Shown here: positions 27,951 to 37,366 of the stretch, piece by piece | Layout of the letters: every line of letters begins with the position of its first letter | How positions within the stretch are numbered: the stretch's first letter is position 1 | Source of the DNA: RPQJ01 sp963732375 | GTDB lineage: Bacteria; Pseudomonadota; Gammaproteobacteria; Steroidobacterales; Steroidobacteraceae | NCBI GenBank assembly: GCA_963732375.1 | Contig: CAVSZE010000013.1 | Coordinates: 186,001 to 250,000, forward strand | Direction: 5' to 3' | DNA: 64,000 bases | Made by a program: the position numbers and the translations under genes | The notes under the pieces: model-generated | Seen by the model: the letters and a program-made list of their open reading frames with translations, nothing else | Database searches by the model: none | Told to the model about the DNA's origin: nothing

Positions 27951-29942
27951 GTGGTGAGGTCGATGGCAGGCAACGTCCTTTCACAGATCCTGATTCTTCT
28001 CGCGGGCTCAGTGCTGGTGCTGAGCATGGTGAGGCGCTTCGCGCTGCCCCCGATACTGGGTTACCTGCTGGTCGGAATGCTGCTCGGGCCGCACGCGCTG
28101 GGCCTCGCCTCCGACGACGAGTCCGTGGCGATGCTTGCCGAGTTCGGCGTGGTGTTCCTGGTCTTCACGCTGGGTCTCGAGTTCTCGCTGGCACGGATGA
28201 TCGCGATGAAGGCCGAGGTGCTGGGCATCGGCGGCCTGCAGATGGTGCTGGTGACCGCTGCGACCGGCGGCTGCGCCTGGGCATTCGGGCTGGATCCGGT
28301 CGCAGCCATCGTGGTGGGCGGCGCGCTCGCCATGTCGTCCACCGCCATCATCGTGCGGCAGCTGGGCGAGGAGCTCGAGATCAACCGTACGCATTCGCGC
28401 CTCGCGGTGGGGATCCTGCTGTTCCAGGACCTGGCGTTCGCTCCGCTGCTCGCGCTCGCGACGTCGCTCGGCGAGGCGGGCCAGGTCGTGGGGCCTGCAT
28501 GGTTCCTGAACATGGCGGGACGTGCCGTGGCCGCGCTGGTGGTGGTGCTGGCGGTGGGCCGCTGGGTCCTCCGACCGCTGTTCCACGAGATAGCGAAACA
28601 CCGCAGCAGCGAGACATTCACGCTGACCGTGCTGTTCGTGGTGCTGGGCGGGGCGTGGGCGACGGACGCACTCGGCCTTTCAATGGCGCTCGGCGCGTTC
28701 CTCGCCGGCATGCTGCTGGCCGAGACCGAGTTCAGGTACCAGACCGAGGCAGTGATCAAGCCGTTCCAGGACATCCTGCTCGGCCTGTTCTTCGTCTCGG
28801 TGGGAATGTTGCTGAACCTCCGGCTGCTGCTGGCCCAGCTGCCGCTGATTCTCGCGCTGCTCGTCGGCCTGCTGCTGCTGAAGGCAGCGATCGTCACGCT
28901 CATCGTACGACGGTTCGTGCCGAATGCTCGCAAGGCGCTGCGCACCGCGATCGTGGTCGCGATGGGCGGCGAGTTTGGCTTCGCGCTGCTGACGCTGCTG
29001 CTCAAGGGACGCATGGTCGATGAGGCGATCGTCCAGCCGCTGCTCACGGCCGTGGCGCTCAGCATGCTGGTTGGTCCGCTGCTGGTCCGCTACAACGGGC
29101 GCATTGCCGATTTCATACTGCGTCGCCAGTCCGTCGAACCATCCGAAGCCGTGCTGGAGACGGTTGCGACTCGACAGCTCGCCGAGCGCGACCACGTGAT
29201 CATCTGCGGGTTCGGACGAGTCGGCCAGAACCTGGCGCGGGTGCTCGAACAGCGGGGCATGGAGTACATCGCGATCGACCAGGATCCGTTCCGGGTGCGC
29301 GACGCCCGGCTGGCCGGCGACCCGGTCGTGTACGGCGACGCCGCCGGGACCGAGGTGCTGCACTCGCTGGGGATCGACCGCGCCAGCGTGCTCGTCATTT
29401 CGTTCGACAGCCCGGAGACGGCGCTCAGGATCGTGCGCAGGGTGCGTCGATTACGCACCGATCTGCCGGTACTTGTGCGCACCGAGGACGACGCGAAGCT
29501 CGACCAGTTGCAGGCGGCAGGTGCGACCGAAGTGATTCCGGCCACATTCGAGACCAGCTTGTCGCTGGTGGCCCACGTGCTGCTTTGCCTCAAGGTGCCG
29601 TCGCAGGAGGTCCTCGAGGTGACCGAGGACATCCGCCATGACCGCTATTCGATCCTGCGCAACGTCTTCCGTAAGCATGACGCAAGGCACCTGGACGAAG
29701 ATCATCCGTTGCGGCAGCAGCTGCGTACTGTCGTGCTGCCGCCGGGAGCGCGGGCCGTCGGCCGGACCATCACGGAACTGAAACTGGACCAGGGTGAAGT
29801 TCGCATCAACGGACTTCGCCGCGACGGTATCGTTGGCAGGAATCCGGATCCGGACACCAGGCTCCGCGAGGGGGACGTCGTGATCCTGTGGGGAACGCCG
29901 GAGCGCCTCGAGCAGGAAGAACGCCGGCTGCTGATGGGCTGA
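27951..29942 (+). CDS. Kef-type monovalent cation:proton antiporter (CPA2)
   Basis: A 663-residue protein with an N-terminal Na_H_Exchanger membrane domain of about twelve helices (about 8-385), a TrkA-N Rossmann domain with VIICGFGRVGQNLARVL near residues 413-430, and a C-terminal TrkA-C domain (about 570-655) ending DVVILWGTPERL. This matches KefB/KefC-like potassium efflux or Ybal-like antiporters. The first start is GTG 27951; ATG 27963 is a good alternative. No KefF/KefG partner is adjacent. Confidence 0.93.
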   Translation: MVRSMAGNVLSQILILLAGSVLVLSMVRRFALPPILGYLLVGMLLGPHALGLASDDESVAMLAEFGVVFLVFTLGLEFSLARMIAMKAEVLGIGGLQMVLVTAATGGCAWAFGLDPVAAIVVGGALAMSSTAIIVRQLGEELEINRTHSRLAVGILLFQDLAFAPLLALATSLGEAGQVVGPAWFLNMAGRAVAALVVVLAVGRWVLRPLFHEIAKHRSSETFTLTVLFVVLGGAWATDALGLSMALGAFLAGMLLAETEFRYQTEAVIKPFQDILLGLFFVSVGMLLNLRLLLAQLPLILALLVGLLLLKAAIVTLIVRRFVPNARKALRTAIVVAMGGEFGFALLTLLLKGRMVDEAIVQPLLTAVALSMLVGPLLVRYNGRIADFILRRQSVEPSEAVLETVATRQLAERDHVIICGFGRVGQNLARVLEQRGMEYIAIDQDPFRVRDARLAGDPVVYGDAAGTEVLHSLGIDRASVLVISFDSPETALRIVRRVRRLRTDLPVLVRTEDDAKLDQLQAAGATEVIPATFETSLSLVAHVLLCLKVPSQEVLEVTEDIRHDRYSILRNVFRKHDARHLDEDHPLRQQLRTVVLPPGARAVGRTITELKLDQGEVRINGLRRDGIVGRNPDPDTRLREGDVVILWGTPERLEQEERRLLMG

Positions 29943-30139
29943 ACCAAGATGCGCTACGGTCGGCCTTGGTGAGACCTGGCCAGACTTGCCAGCATAATAT
30001 TGCATTTAAAACAGATAGTTAGGACTAGCTTTCCCGTTGGCGGCTGCTCGCAGGACGATTCGCGTAGAGGGGTTCGCTCCAAAAACTATACAGCCGTTTA
30101 TTAATTGACACTTCGTCAGTCTTTGCTGATGATGCCGTC
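29943..30139 (+). promoter_or_regulatory. AT-rich upstream region of the TetR/RND operon
   Basis: About 197 bases, clearly AT-richer than the surroundings. TGAC (30106-30109) and GTCA (30115-30118) form a short inverted repeat, and TTGACA at 30105-30110 could be a -35 with a weak GATGAT 17 bases on, which would start transcription at or near the TetR ATG. The repeat is a plausible TetR site but is short. Confidence 0.35.
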
Positions 30140-30790
30140 ATGTCCGACATCAGCGAACGCCGACAGGAAGAGCGTGACCGGCGCCGATGCGAAATCGTGG
30201 ATGCCGCAGATGCGCTCTACGCGGAGGCCGGCTGGGACACGATCACCATGGACCAGGTGGCCCGACAGGCCCGCCTGAGCCGTGCGCTGGTCTATGTCTA
30301 TTTCAAGGACAAGCCCGACCTGCACCTGGCACTGGTCGAGCGCGCGCTCGAGACTCTCAGGGCGCGATTCGACGCCGCGCGAACCGGCAAGGCCTGCGGC
30401 ATCGACGAGATCGAAGCCATCGGCCGCGCCTACGTCGCCTTTTCGCGCGAAATGCCCCACTACTACGACGCGTGCTCGCGCTATCAGTCGCATGCCTGCG
30501 CTGAAGCCTGCACCGATAGCGCGATTCCACCGAACGAGGCCGCCTGCATGCACGCCGGACACCGTGTGCACGAAACGCTTGTCGAGTCGCTGGACCGCGG
30601 TGTCGCCGACGGCTCCATCCGGGCCGATCTTGGTGAGCCATACGTCACAGCCCTCGCGCTGTGGGCGTTCTCCCACGGCATGATCCAGATCGCATCGAGC
30701 AAGGGAGGACAGATCGAGCACGAGGGCATCCCCGTCCAGCAGTTCATCGATCACTCGTTCGCGCTGGTGCTCGGCGCGCTGCGTCCCTGA
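30140..30790 (+). CDS. TetR family regulator with a cysteine-rich ligand domain
   Basis: A 216-residue regulator. The N-terminal helix-turn-helix (about 20-65) contains TITMDQVARQARLSRALVYV. The ligand domain carries four cysteines spaced C-x7-C-x3-C-x11-C within about residues 113-140, with nearby histidines, which hints at metal or thiol sensing. It is followed 20 bases later by the TolC, adaptor and RND genes and is probably their local repressor. Confidence 0.9.
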   Translation: MSDISERRQEERDRRRCEIVDAADALYAEAGWDTITMDQVARQARLSRALVYVYFKDKPDLHLALVERALETLRARFDAARTGKACGIDEIEAIGRAYVAFSREMPHYYDACSRYQSHACAEACTDSAIPPNEAACMHAGHRVHETLVESLDRGVADGSIRADLGEPYVTALALWAFSHGMIQIASSKGGQIEHEGIPVQQFIDHSFALVLGALRP

Positions 30791-30810
30791 GTCCTGGAAG
30801 ATTGATCGTG

Positions 30811-32382
30811 ATGCTCCTCCCGTTTGCCCCTCGCCAAGCACACCTGCCCGGAGCGGTCGACTGGCGCCTGGCGGTGGCGGCCCTGGCTGCCTGCGCAGTG
30901 AGCGTTGCCGAGGCGCAGGTCCTGGCAGTCCCTGCGCCGTCCGTCGTGGCTGCCGCCGCGTTGCCGTCAATCTCGCCGCCCGCGCCCGCGACACCGGACA
31001 GCCAGCCGGCCGGAACGGTCGAAGACGGCCTGCGCCAGGTGCTCGACGACGCGCTCGCGGCGAATCTCGAACTTCGCGCGGGCTCTGCCGGCGTGCAGCA
31101 GCGCGCGGCCGCGCTGGACCGCGCACGTGCGCGCTACCTGCCGGTGCTCGACTTCGACGCGCGCTACTCGGTCGCCGACGGCGGCCGCACCATCGAATTT
31201 CCGGTCGGTGACCTGCTGAACCCGGTCTACGAGACGCTCGACGACCTGCTGGTGCAATCCGGTCAGCCCGCGAGCTTTCCCCGCGTGAAGAACCAGCAGA
31301 TCAGCCTGCTGCTGCCGCAGGAGCAGAACACGCGTTTCGTGCTCGCACAGCCGCTCTATGAGCCGCGTATCGCACCGGCAGTCGAGGGGAGCAGGCAGAA
31401 CCTGAATCGTGTCGAGGCTGACCTGTCGGGACTGCGCACCCGCGTCATTCGCGACACCAAGGTGGCGTATTACGAGTGGCTCGCTGCCCAGCAGCAAGCG
31501 CTGGTTTTCGATGCGACGCTCGAACTCGCGAGGGCGAACCTCGCGGCCAACGAGAGCTTGTACCGCAATGGCCGCATCACGCGCGACCTGGTCTACCGCG
31601 CGGAGGCAGACCTGCTCGAGATCGAGCAGAACCGCCTCGCCGCCGTGAGCCGCGTCGCGATCGCACGCAGCTACGTGAACCTGTTGCGCAACTACCCGCT
31701 CTCCGCGCCCGTGCCGGAGGCGAAAATCGACCAGGCCACGATCGAGCGCTTCCGCAACCGCGTCATCCGGCGCCTGGCCGGCCGGCGGCTCGACGTCCCG
31801 GTCATGCAGCAGGTCGCAACCGAGCGTCGCGCGGAAATCCAGAGCCTCGACGCGGCGATCGCCGGCAGCCTCGCGGAACAGGATCTCGCGCGCGCCGCAT
31901 TCAAGCCGTCGCTCGCAGTCGGTGCCGAGGCCGGCATCCAGGGCGAGGACTACGGCTTCGGCCCCGACGAGCGCTACGTGCTTGCGTCGATCGTACTGCG
32001 CTGGAATGCCTTCCGTGGCGGCGCAGACCAGGCTGCGCTCGACGAGGCACGCGCGCTGACCGAGCAACTGCGCGCCACGCGCGACCTGGCAACCCAGCAG
32101 GTGCGCCTCGAGGTACAACGTGCACTTGAGCGCCTCGAGGTTGCGGACGCATCGATCGGCACGGCGCAGAAACGCGCGGAAGCCGCCGAAGCCGGGTTCC
32201 GCATCGCCGCGCGCAAGCGCGACCTGGGCCAGGTCAACCAGGCCGATTTCATCGACTCCCGCCGCACACTCACCGACGCCCAGCTCAACCTGAACCGCGT
32301 GCGCGCCGAGTTCCTCGGGCGCCTCGCGGAACTCGAGTTTGCCATCGGCGATCCGCACGCGGCCGACGAGGATTTCCAGTGA
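30811..32382 (+). CDS. TolC-family outer-membrane efflux protein
   Basis: A 523-residue outer-membrane channel of the RND efflux system. A signal peptide (VAALAACAVSVAEAQ) is followed by a proline/alanine-rich stretch (about 45-70) and two long helical repeats with OEP features: a first repeat near LDRARARYLPVLDFDARY and a second near ARAAFKPSLAVGAEAG. The start ATG 30811 was preferred to GTG 30808; both lie after an AGATTGATCG stretch. Its stop overlaps the adaptor ATG (TGATG). Confidence 0.92.
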   Translation: MLLPFAPRQAHLPGAVDWRLAVAALAACAVSVAEAQVLAVPAPSVVAAAALPSISPPAPATPDSQPAGTVEDGLRQVLDDALAANLELRAGSAGVQQRAAALDRARARYLPVLDFDARYSVADGGRTIEFPVGDLLNPVYETLDDLLVQSGQPASFPRVKNQQISLLLPQEQNTRFVLAQPLYEPRIAPAVEGSRQNLNRVEADLSGLRTRVIRDTKVAYYEWLAAQQQALVFDATLELARANLAANESLYRNGRITRDLVYRAEADLLEIEQNRLAAVSRVAIARSYVNLLRNYPLSAPVPEAKIDQATIERFRNRVIRRLAGRRLDVPVMQQVATERRAEIQSLDAAIAGSLAEQDLARAAFKPSLAVGAEAGIQGEDYGFGPDERYVLASIVLRWNAFRGGADQAALDEARALTEQLRATRDLATQQVRLEVQRALERLEVADASIGTAQKRAEAAEAGFRIAARKRDLGQVNQADFIDSRRTLTDAQLNLNRVRAEFLGRLAELEFAIGDPHAADEDFQ

Positions 32383-33437
32383 TGAAGATCATCGTTCCGC
32401 TGGCGATCGCCGGCCTGCTGCTCACGGCCTGCGGCAAGCAGCCCGCTTCACAGCCCGCGGTACGGCCGGACGCCGCGCCAGTCCAGGTCACACCCGCCGA
32501 GACAGTGACCCTGCACGGCTCGGTGAGATCGGTCGGCGTGCTGGAACCGCGCGACGAGATGCGGCTTTCCTTCAAGGTCGGGGGCGTCGTCGATGCGGTC
32601 AGTGTCGACGTCGGCGATCGTGTCAGGCGCGGGCAGTTGCTTGCGACCATCAAGCGCACGGAAGTCGACGCCGTCGTGAACCAGGCGAGCGAGGCGGCCG
32701 AGAAAGCGCGCCGCGACCTCGAGCGCGGGCGTCGGTTGAAGGCCGACGAAGTCGCCACCGAGGAACAGGTGCAGGACCTGGCCACCGCGTACAGCGTGGC
32801 GCGCTCGAACCTCGATGCCGCCCGCTTCAATGCGCGCTACGCCAGGATCGAGGCTCCGCAAGACGCTGTGGTACTGCAGCGGCTTGCCGATCCCAGCGAA
32901 CTGGTGCAACCCGGGCAGGCCGTGCTGCTGCTTGGCGGCACCTCGGGAGGCTGGCTGATTCGCACCTCGCTCGCGGACCGCGACGCGGTGCGCGTCAACG
33001 CGGGCGACCTCGCCACGATTTCGTTCGATGCATTTCCCGGCCGTGATTTCACCGGCCGGGTAACGCGTATCGGATCCAGCGCAGACCCGCAGACCGGCAC
33101 ATTCGACGTCGAGATCGCGCTGTTGCCGGACGGCGCCCGTTTTGCCCGGGGCCTGGTTGCAAAAGTGTCGCTTGCCGTGCAGGACGCGGCACAGGCAGAA
33201 CCGCAGACGGTGGTGCCGCTCACCGCGATCGTGGAGGCGAACGGCAAGGAAGCGATCGTGTATGTGCTCGATCCGCAGCAAGGCGTGGCGCGCCGCAGGC
33301 AAGTCACGGTCGGCTCGATCACCGGGGACCGCGTGGTCATCGCCTCGGGACTCCAGGCCGGGGAACTGGTGGTCATCGACGGGGCAGCCTGGCTCACCGA
33401 TGGCAAGCCAGTCCACGTCGTCGGGCAGCCCGGCTGA
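32382..33437 (+). CDS. RND efflux periplasmic adaptor lipoprotein
   Basis: A 351-residue membrane-fusion protein with lipobox LLTAC and the acylated Cys17. The lipoyl-like strand pair (GGVVDAVSVDVGDRVRRGQ), a coiled-coil hairpin (about 90-140, rich in E, R and A) and the beta-barrel stretch ending in SLAVQDAAQ follow in the expected order. It bridges the RND pump and the TolC-like channel. The ATG shares bases with the previous stop, and the RND gene starts 6 bases downstream. Confidence 0.93.
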   Translation: MKIIVPLAIAGLLLTACGKQPASQPAVRPDAAPVQVTPAETVTLHGSVRSVGVLEPRDEMRLSFKVGGVVDAVSVDVGDRVRRGQLLATIKRTEVDAVVNQASEAAEKARRDLERGRRLKADEVATEEQVQDLATAYSVARSNLDAARFNARYARIEAPQDAVVLQRLADPSELVQPGQAVLLLGGTSGGWLIRTSLADRDAVRVNAGDLATISFDAFPGRDFTGRVTRIGSSADPQTGTFDVEIALLPDGARFARGLVAKVSLAVQDAAQAEPQTVVPLTAIVEANGKEAIVYVLDPQQGVARRRQVTVGSITGDRVVIASGLQAGELVVIDGAAWLTDGKPVHVVGQPG

Positions 33438-33443
33438 GGCGAC

Positions 33444-36400
33444 ATGCGCATCTGGGCATTCTGCGTCCGGCGCTGGCAGTTCACGCTGGTCCTGTTCGGG
33501 CTGCTGGCGGCCGTCGGCGTCAATTCGCTGCTGAACATACCGCGCTCCGAGGACCCCGAATTCCACGTGCCGATCCCCACCGTCGTCGCCGTATACCCCG
33601 GCGCCGATCCGGTGGACATCGAGCGGCTGGTGGTGCAGCCGATCGAGGATGCGATCAACGAGCTCGACGACATCAAGAAGATTGAAAGTCGCTCGATGGA
33701 TGGCGTCGGCGTCGTCCGGCCCGAATTCAACTGGGACACCGACCCGGACAAGAAATACGACGAGGTCGTGCGGGAGGTGAACCGCATCCGTGCCGACCTG
33801 CCCGCCGGACTCGCGTCACTGGAAGTGCGCAAGGCAGGTTCGGGGCTGGTGAACATCGTGCAGCTGGCGCTGGTCAGCGAAGGCGCCAGCTACCGCGAAC
33901 TGCACCAGCTTGCGAAAGACCTCAGCGACTCGATCGAGACCGTGCCCGGCGTGCGCCGCAGCGAAGTGTGGGCGGTCCCGGAGCCCGAGGTGCGTGTCGC
34001 GATCGACCTCGAGCGCATGGGACGCTCGGGCGTTACGCTCACGCAGCTCGAGCAGGCCGTACGCGGCGGCAATGCCACTGTGCCGGGCGGCGCGGTGGAC
34101 GTCGGCCTGCGCAAGTACAACCTGAAGACGTCGGGCGGCTACGATTCGCTCGACGAGATTTCCGAGACCGTCGTCGCCAGCCGTGGCGGCCGGGTCGTGA
34201 AACTGCGCGACGTCGCCGAGGTCAGCTGGGAATCCACCGAGGAGCGCTACACCGGTCGGTACAATGGCCGGCGGGCCGTGTTCGTGACGGCGAATGCGAA
34301 GGATGCTGTCAACGTCTTCGCGGTACGCGACGGGATCTATGCGAAGGTGCAGGCGTTCGAGCAGCGGCTGCCGGACGGAATCACCATCGAGCGCGGCTTC
34401 GACCAGAGTCGCAACGTCAGCCACCGCCTGAACCGTCTCGGCATCGATTTCGCGATTGCGATCGCGCTGGTGTCGCTGACGCTGCTGCCACTGGGCATGC
34501 GCGCCGCCACGGTGGTGATGATTTCCATCCCGCTGTCGCTGTCGATCGGCCTGTCGGTGCTCTACTTTACCGGGTTCTCGCTGAACCAGCTTTCGATCGC
34601 CGGATTCGTGCTCGCGCTGGGACTGCTGGTGGACGACTCGATCGTGGTGGTGGAAAACATTGCGCGCTTCCTGCGCGCCGGCCACTCGCGGTTCGAGGCG
34701 GCGATCGCCGCCACCGACCAGATCGCGCTCGCGGTGCTCGGTTGCACCGCGACGCTGCTGTTCGCATTCCTTCCTCTCTTGTTCCTGCCGGAAGGCGCCG
34801 GCAAGTTCATCCGGTCGTTGCCCGCCGCGGTCCTCTACACGGTTCTCGCGTCGCTGTTCGTCGCGCTGACAGTCATACCGTTCCTCGCCAGCCGCATCCT
34901 GCGCCCCGAAGGCGAGACCGGCGAGGGCAACCGCGCATTGAAGGCCCTGATGTCGGTCATCCACCGCGTCTACTCCCCGGCACTCAGGCTGGCCCTCGCG
35001 AACCCGCGACGCACGCTGCTCGCGGCACTGGCCTTCGTGGCGGTATCGCTCGCGGTGGTGCCGCTGATCGGTGTGAGCCTGTTCCCGCCCGCCGACATAC
35101 CGCAGTTCCGCATAACGATAGAGGCTGCAGACGGCGCGAGCCTTGCGGACACGGATCGCGCGCTCAGGTTCGTCGAGGACGAGCTGGCCCGCCATCGCGA
35201 GGTGAAGCACTGGTTCGCCAACCTCGGCCGCGGCAACCCGCGCGTCTACTACAACACATTCCCGGAGGAAACCAACGCGAACGTCGCCGAGGTATTCGTC
35301 GAGCTGCACGAGTTCGACCCGCGTCGCAGCCCCGGGCTCTACGAGGAGCTGCGCGGCAAGTTCGCGGATTACCCGGGCGCGCGAATCATCGTCGAGTCGT
35401 ACAGCAATGGGCCGCCGATCAATGCGCCGATTGAGGTTGCTATCTCAGGTCCGGATCTCGCCCAGCTACGCGAGCTTGCCGGGAAAGCAGCGGTACTGAT
35501 CGAGTCCACACCGGGCGCACGCAACGTCGAGAATCCGCTGCGACGCCTGCGTACCGACCTGGACCTGCGGATCGACACGCAGAAGGCTGCGCTGCTCGGC
35601 GTCGCGCCGGTGGAGGCGGACCGCACGGTCCGAGCTGCCGTGGCCGGACTGAGTGCCGGCAAGTTCCGCGAGGCGGACGGCGACGAGTACGACATCACGC
35701 TCAGGCTGCCGATGAGCGGTCGCCAGACGCTCGACGCCTTGAACCAGATCGAGGTCGCGTCCGTGTCCGGCCGGCCCGTCCCGCTGCGGCAGATTTCGTC
35801 GCCGGAGTTCACGGCGGACGTGAGCGTGATCGAGCGCCATGACCGCGAACGGCAGGTGGTACTGAGCGCATACCCGGCTGCGGGCTACAACACCAGCAAG
35901 GTGACGCGCGCAGTGTTCGAACGGCTCCATGAGCTCGAGCTGCCAACGGGTTACGCGTTGCGGGCAGGGGGCGAGGCAGAGGCCCAGCAGGAGAGTTTCG
36001 GCGGAATGGGCACCGCCGTGCTGGTCGCCGTGTTCGGCATACTCGCGGTGCTGATCCTGGAATTCGGCAGCTTCCGCTCCATGCTGATCGTCGCCGGCGT
36101 GATACCGCTTGGCGTTGCCGGCGGCCTGCTCGCGCTGCTGGCGACCGGCTACACGCTTTCGTTCACTGCAACGATCGGGCTAATTGCGCTGATCGGAATC
36201 GAGATCAAGAACTCCATCCTGCTGGTGGACTTCACCAACCAGTTGCGCGAGCAGGGTGTGCCGCTGGACGAGGCGATCGAGCGCGCGGGCGAAGTCCGGT
36301 TCCTGCCGATCCTGCTCACCTCCGCGACTGCGATCGGCGGCCTGCTGCCGCTGGCCGTGCAGGGGTCCGGGCTCTATTCGCCGCTGGCCATCGTGATCAT

Positions 36401-36524
36401 TGGCGGCCTGCTCTCGTCCACGCTGCTCGGTCGGCTGGCGACGCCCGTGATGTACAAGTTGCTGCCGCCGGCGATCACGACGAAGTGGCCAGCTGGCGTG
36501 ACCATCCAGGACGGCGACGCCTAG
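33444..36524 (+). CDS. RND efflux pump inner-membrane transporter
   Basis: A 1026-residue transporter with the usual two-fold layout: TM1, a large periplasmic loop, TM2-7, a second loop and TM8-12. The proton-relay aspartates are in LLVDDSIVVVENI, and the C-terminal EIKNSILLVDFTN stretch is intact. The N-terminus MRIWAFCVRRWQFTLVLFG fits the family. Substrate class (drugs, metals or detergents) cannot be fixed from the sequence alone, but the hydrophobic-amphiphilic type looks likely. It completes the tetR-tolC-adaptor-pump operon. Confidence 0.94.
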   Translation: MRIWAFCVRRWQFTLVLFGLLAAVGVNSLLNIPRSEDPEFHVPIPTVVAVYPGADPVDIERLVVQPIEDAINELDDIKKIESRSMDGVGVVRPEFNWDTDPDKKYDEVVREVNRIRADLPAGLASLEVRKAGSGLVNIVQLALVSEGASYRELHQLAKDLSDSIETVPGVRRSEVWAVPEPEVRVAIDLERMGRSGVTLTQLEQAVRGGNATVPGGAVDVGLRKYNLKTSGGYDSLDEISETVVASRGGRVVKLRDVAEVSWESTEERYTGRYNGRRAVFVTANAKDAVNVFAVRDGIYAKVQAFEQRLPDGITIERGFDQSRNVSHRLNRLGIDFAIAIALVSLTLLPLGMRAATVVMISIPLSLSIGLSVLYFTGFSLNQLSIAGFVLALGLLVDDSIVVVENIARFLRAGHSRFEAAIAATDQIALAVLGCTATLLFAFLPLLFLPEGAGKFIRSLPAAVLYTVLASLFVALTVIPFLASRILRPEGETGEGNRALKALMSVIHRVYSPALRLALANPRRTLLAALAFVAVSLAVVPLIGVSLFPPADIPQFRITIEAADGASLADTDRALRFVEDELARHREVKHWFANLGRGNPRVYYNTFPEETNANVAEVFVELHEFDPRRSPGLYEELRGKFADYPGARIIVESYSNGPPINAPIEVAISGPDLAQLRELAGKAAVLIESTPGARNVENPLRRLRTDLDLRIDTQKAALLGVAPVEADRTVRAAVAGLSAGKFREADGDEYDITLRLPMSGRQTLDALNQIEVASVSGRPVPLRQISSPEFTADVSVIERHDRERQVVLSAYPAAGYNTSKVTRAVFERLHELELPTGYALRAGGEAEAQQESFGGMGTAVLVAVFGILAVLILEFGSFRSMLIVAGVIPLGVAGGLLALLATGYTLSFTATIGLIALIGIEIKNSILLVDFTNQLREQGVPLDEAIERAGEVRFLPILLTSATAIGGLLPLAVQGSGLYSPLAIVIIGGLLSSTLLGRLATPVMYKLLPPAITTKWPAGVTIQDGDA

Positions 36525-36577
36525 CAAGGCATGGGCGGACAGGCCTGGTTCCGTGCGTCCCGCGCCTGGTCCGGGAG

Positions 36578-36943
36578 CTACTCGCTTTTTTCCTTCTTGC
36601 CGCCGAGCAGGTCCGCGGCATCGAACCCGAGCCGCTCGATGGTGGCGGCGACCCGTGGCCACTCATGCTCCAGGAAGCGCTGCCGCTCGCCCTTCATCAA
36701 TTGCGTCCGCGCGCCCTCCGTCACGAACATGCCCCGACCTCGTCGCTTCTCGACCAGATTTTCGTCAACCAGTTGCTGGTAGCCTTTCAGGACGGTGAGG
36801 GGATTGAGCGAGAACTCCGCGGCAACGCTCCTGACCGAAGGCAGCGCATCGCCGTCGGCGAGCGCCCCCTCGAGGATCATCGCCACGACCTTGTCGCGAA
36901 GCTGGCGGTAGATCGGCTGGCCGTCGTTCCAGTGTGAGTCCAT
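36578..36943 (-). CDS. GntR family (YtrA-like) transcriptional regulator
   Basis: A 121-residue regulator with an N-terminal winged helix: QPIYRQLRDKVVAMILEGAL and SVRSVAAEFSLNPLTVLKGY carry the recognition helix. The short C-terminal tail (about 75-121) lacks a large effector domain, the YtrA-subfamily layout. YtrA-like regulators often control adjacent transport operons, but here the neighbour is only a 51-residue peptide. An imperfect palindrome lies 17 bases before its ATG. Confidence 0.9.
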   Translation of the reverse strand: MDSHWNDGQPIYRQLRDKVVAMILEGALADGDALPSVRSVAAEFSLNPLTVLKGYQQLVDENLVEKRRGRGMFVTEGARTQLMKGERQRFLEHEWPRVAATIERLGFDAADLLGGKKEKSE

Positions 36944-36959
36944 TCGGCAGGGGCTCGGT

Positions 36960-36974
36960 GTAGTCCTGAACTAC
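36960..36974. promoter_or_regulatory. Possible autoregulatory site before the GntR gene
   Basis: GTAGT and ACTAC flank a 5-base centre (CCTGA), 17 bases upstream of the GntR ATG. The arms match the core arms of the longer palindrome at 37193-37218, although there the spacing is 2 bases. It may be a second, weaker site for the same regulator. Confidence 0.35.
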
Positions 36975-37007
36975 TGTAGCAGAACACTGATCACCGGCCT
37001 CCGGCTG

Positions 37008-37163
37008 TCAGTCGCCCACCTTGGTCGCGCTATTCGCAGCCGCGCCGAGGACCGTTGGCGTGATGGCCTTCGTCACCAACGGCCCCGACGCGACCGTGAA
37101 ACCGGCAAACACCCAGACGATCCCTGCCAGGACCGTTGCCAGAAACCTGCTCCCCGCGCTCAT
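37008..37163 (-). CDS. 51-residue exported or membrane peptide upstream of GntR
   Basis: ATG 37163 to TGA 37008 encodes a 51-residue product: short basic start, a hydrophobic segment (FLATVLAGIVWVFAGFTVA), then SGPLVTKAITPTVLGAAANS and a charged end. It looks like a single-span or signal-peptide-bearing small protein. It lies 64 bases upstream of the GntR gene on the same strand, probably in one operon. The family was not recognised. Confidence 0.55.
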   Translation of the reverse strand: MSAGSRFLATVLAGIVWVFAGFTVASGPLVTKAITPTVLGAAANSATKVGD

Positions 37164-37192
37164 GTTCGTTTATCCCGTACTGCAATCGGCTT

Positions 37193-37218
37193 TGGTGTTG
37201 TAGTTAACTACAACACCA
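37193..37218 (-). promoter_or_regulatory. Perfect 26-bp palindrome upstream of the 51-aa gene
   Basis: Every base from 37193 to 37218 pairs with its mirror base; the core is GTAGTTAACTAC. It sits 30 bases before the ATG of the 51-residue peptide. TTGCTA, then 17 bases, then TTAACT overlaps it as a possible leftward promoter, so binding here would block transcription. It is the best operator candidate for the GntR regulator. Confidence 0.6.
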
Positions 37219-37366
37219 TATCAATAGCAAGCGCCTTTTCCGTGACGGCAGACACCTATCAGGCTGTCGGTGCCCACGCGCTAAAATTGCCGCCCCGCCG
37301 GACGCTGACGCCCCCAATGGGTCCATCGCCCGCCTGCGGCTAATGGATCACCAGCGGAGAGACCTC

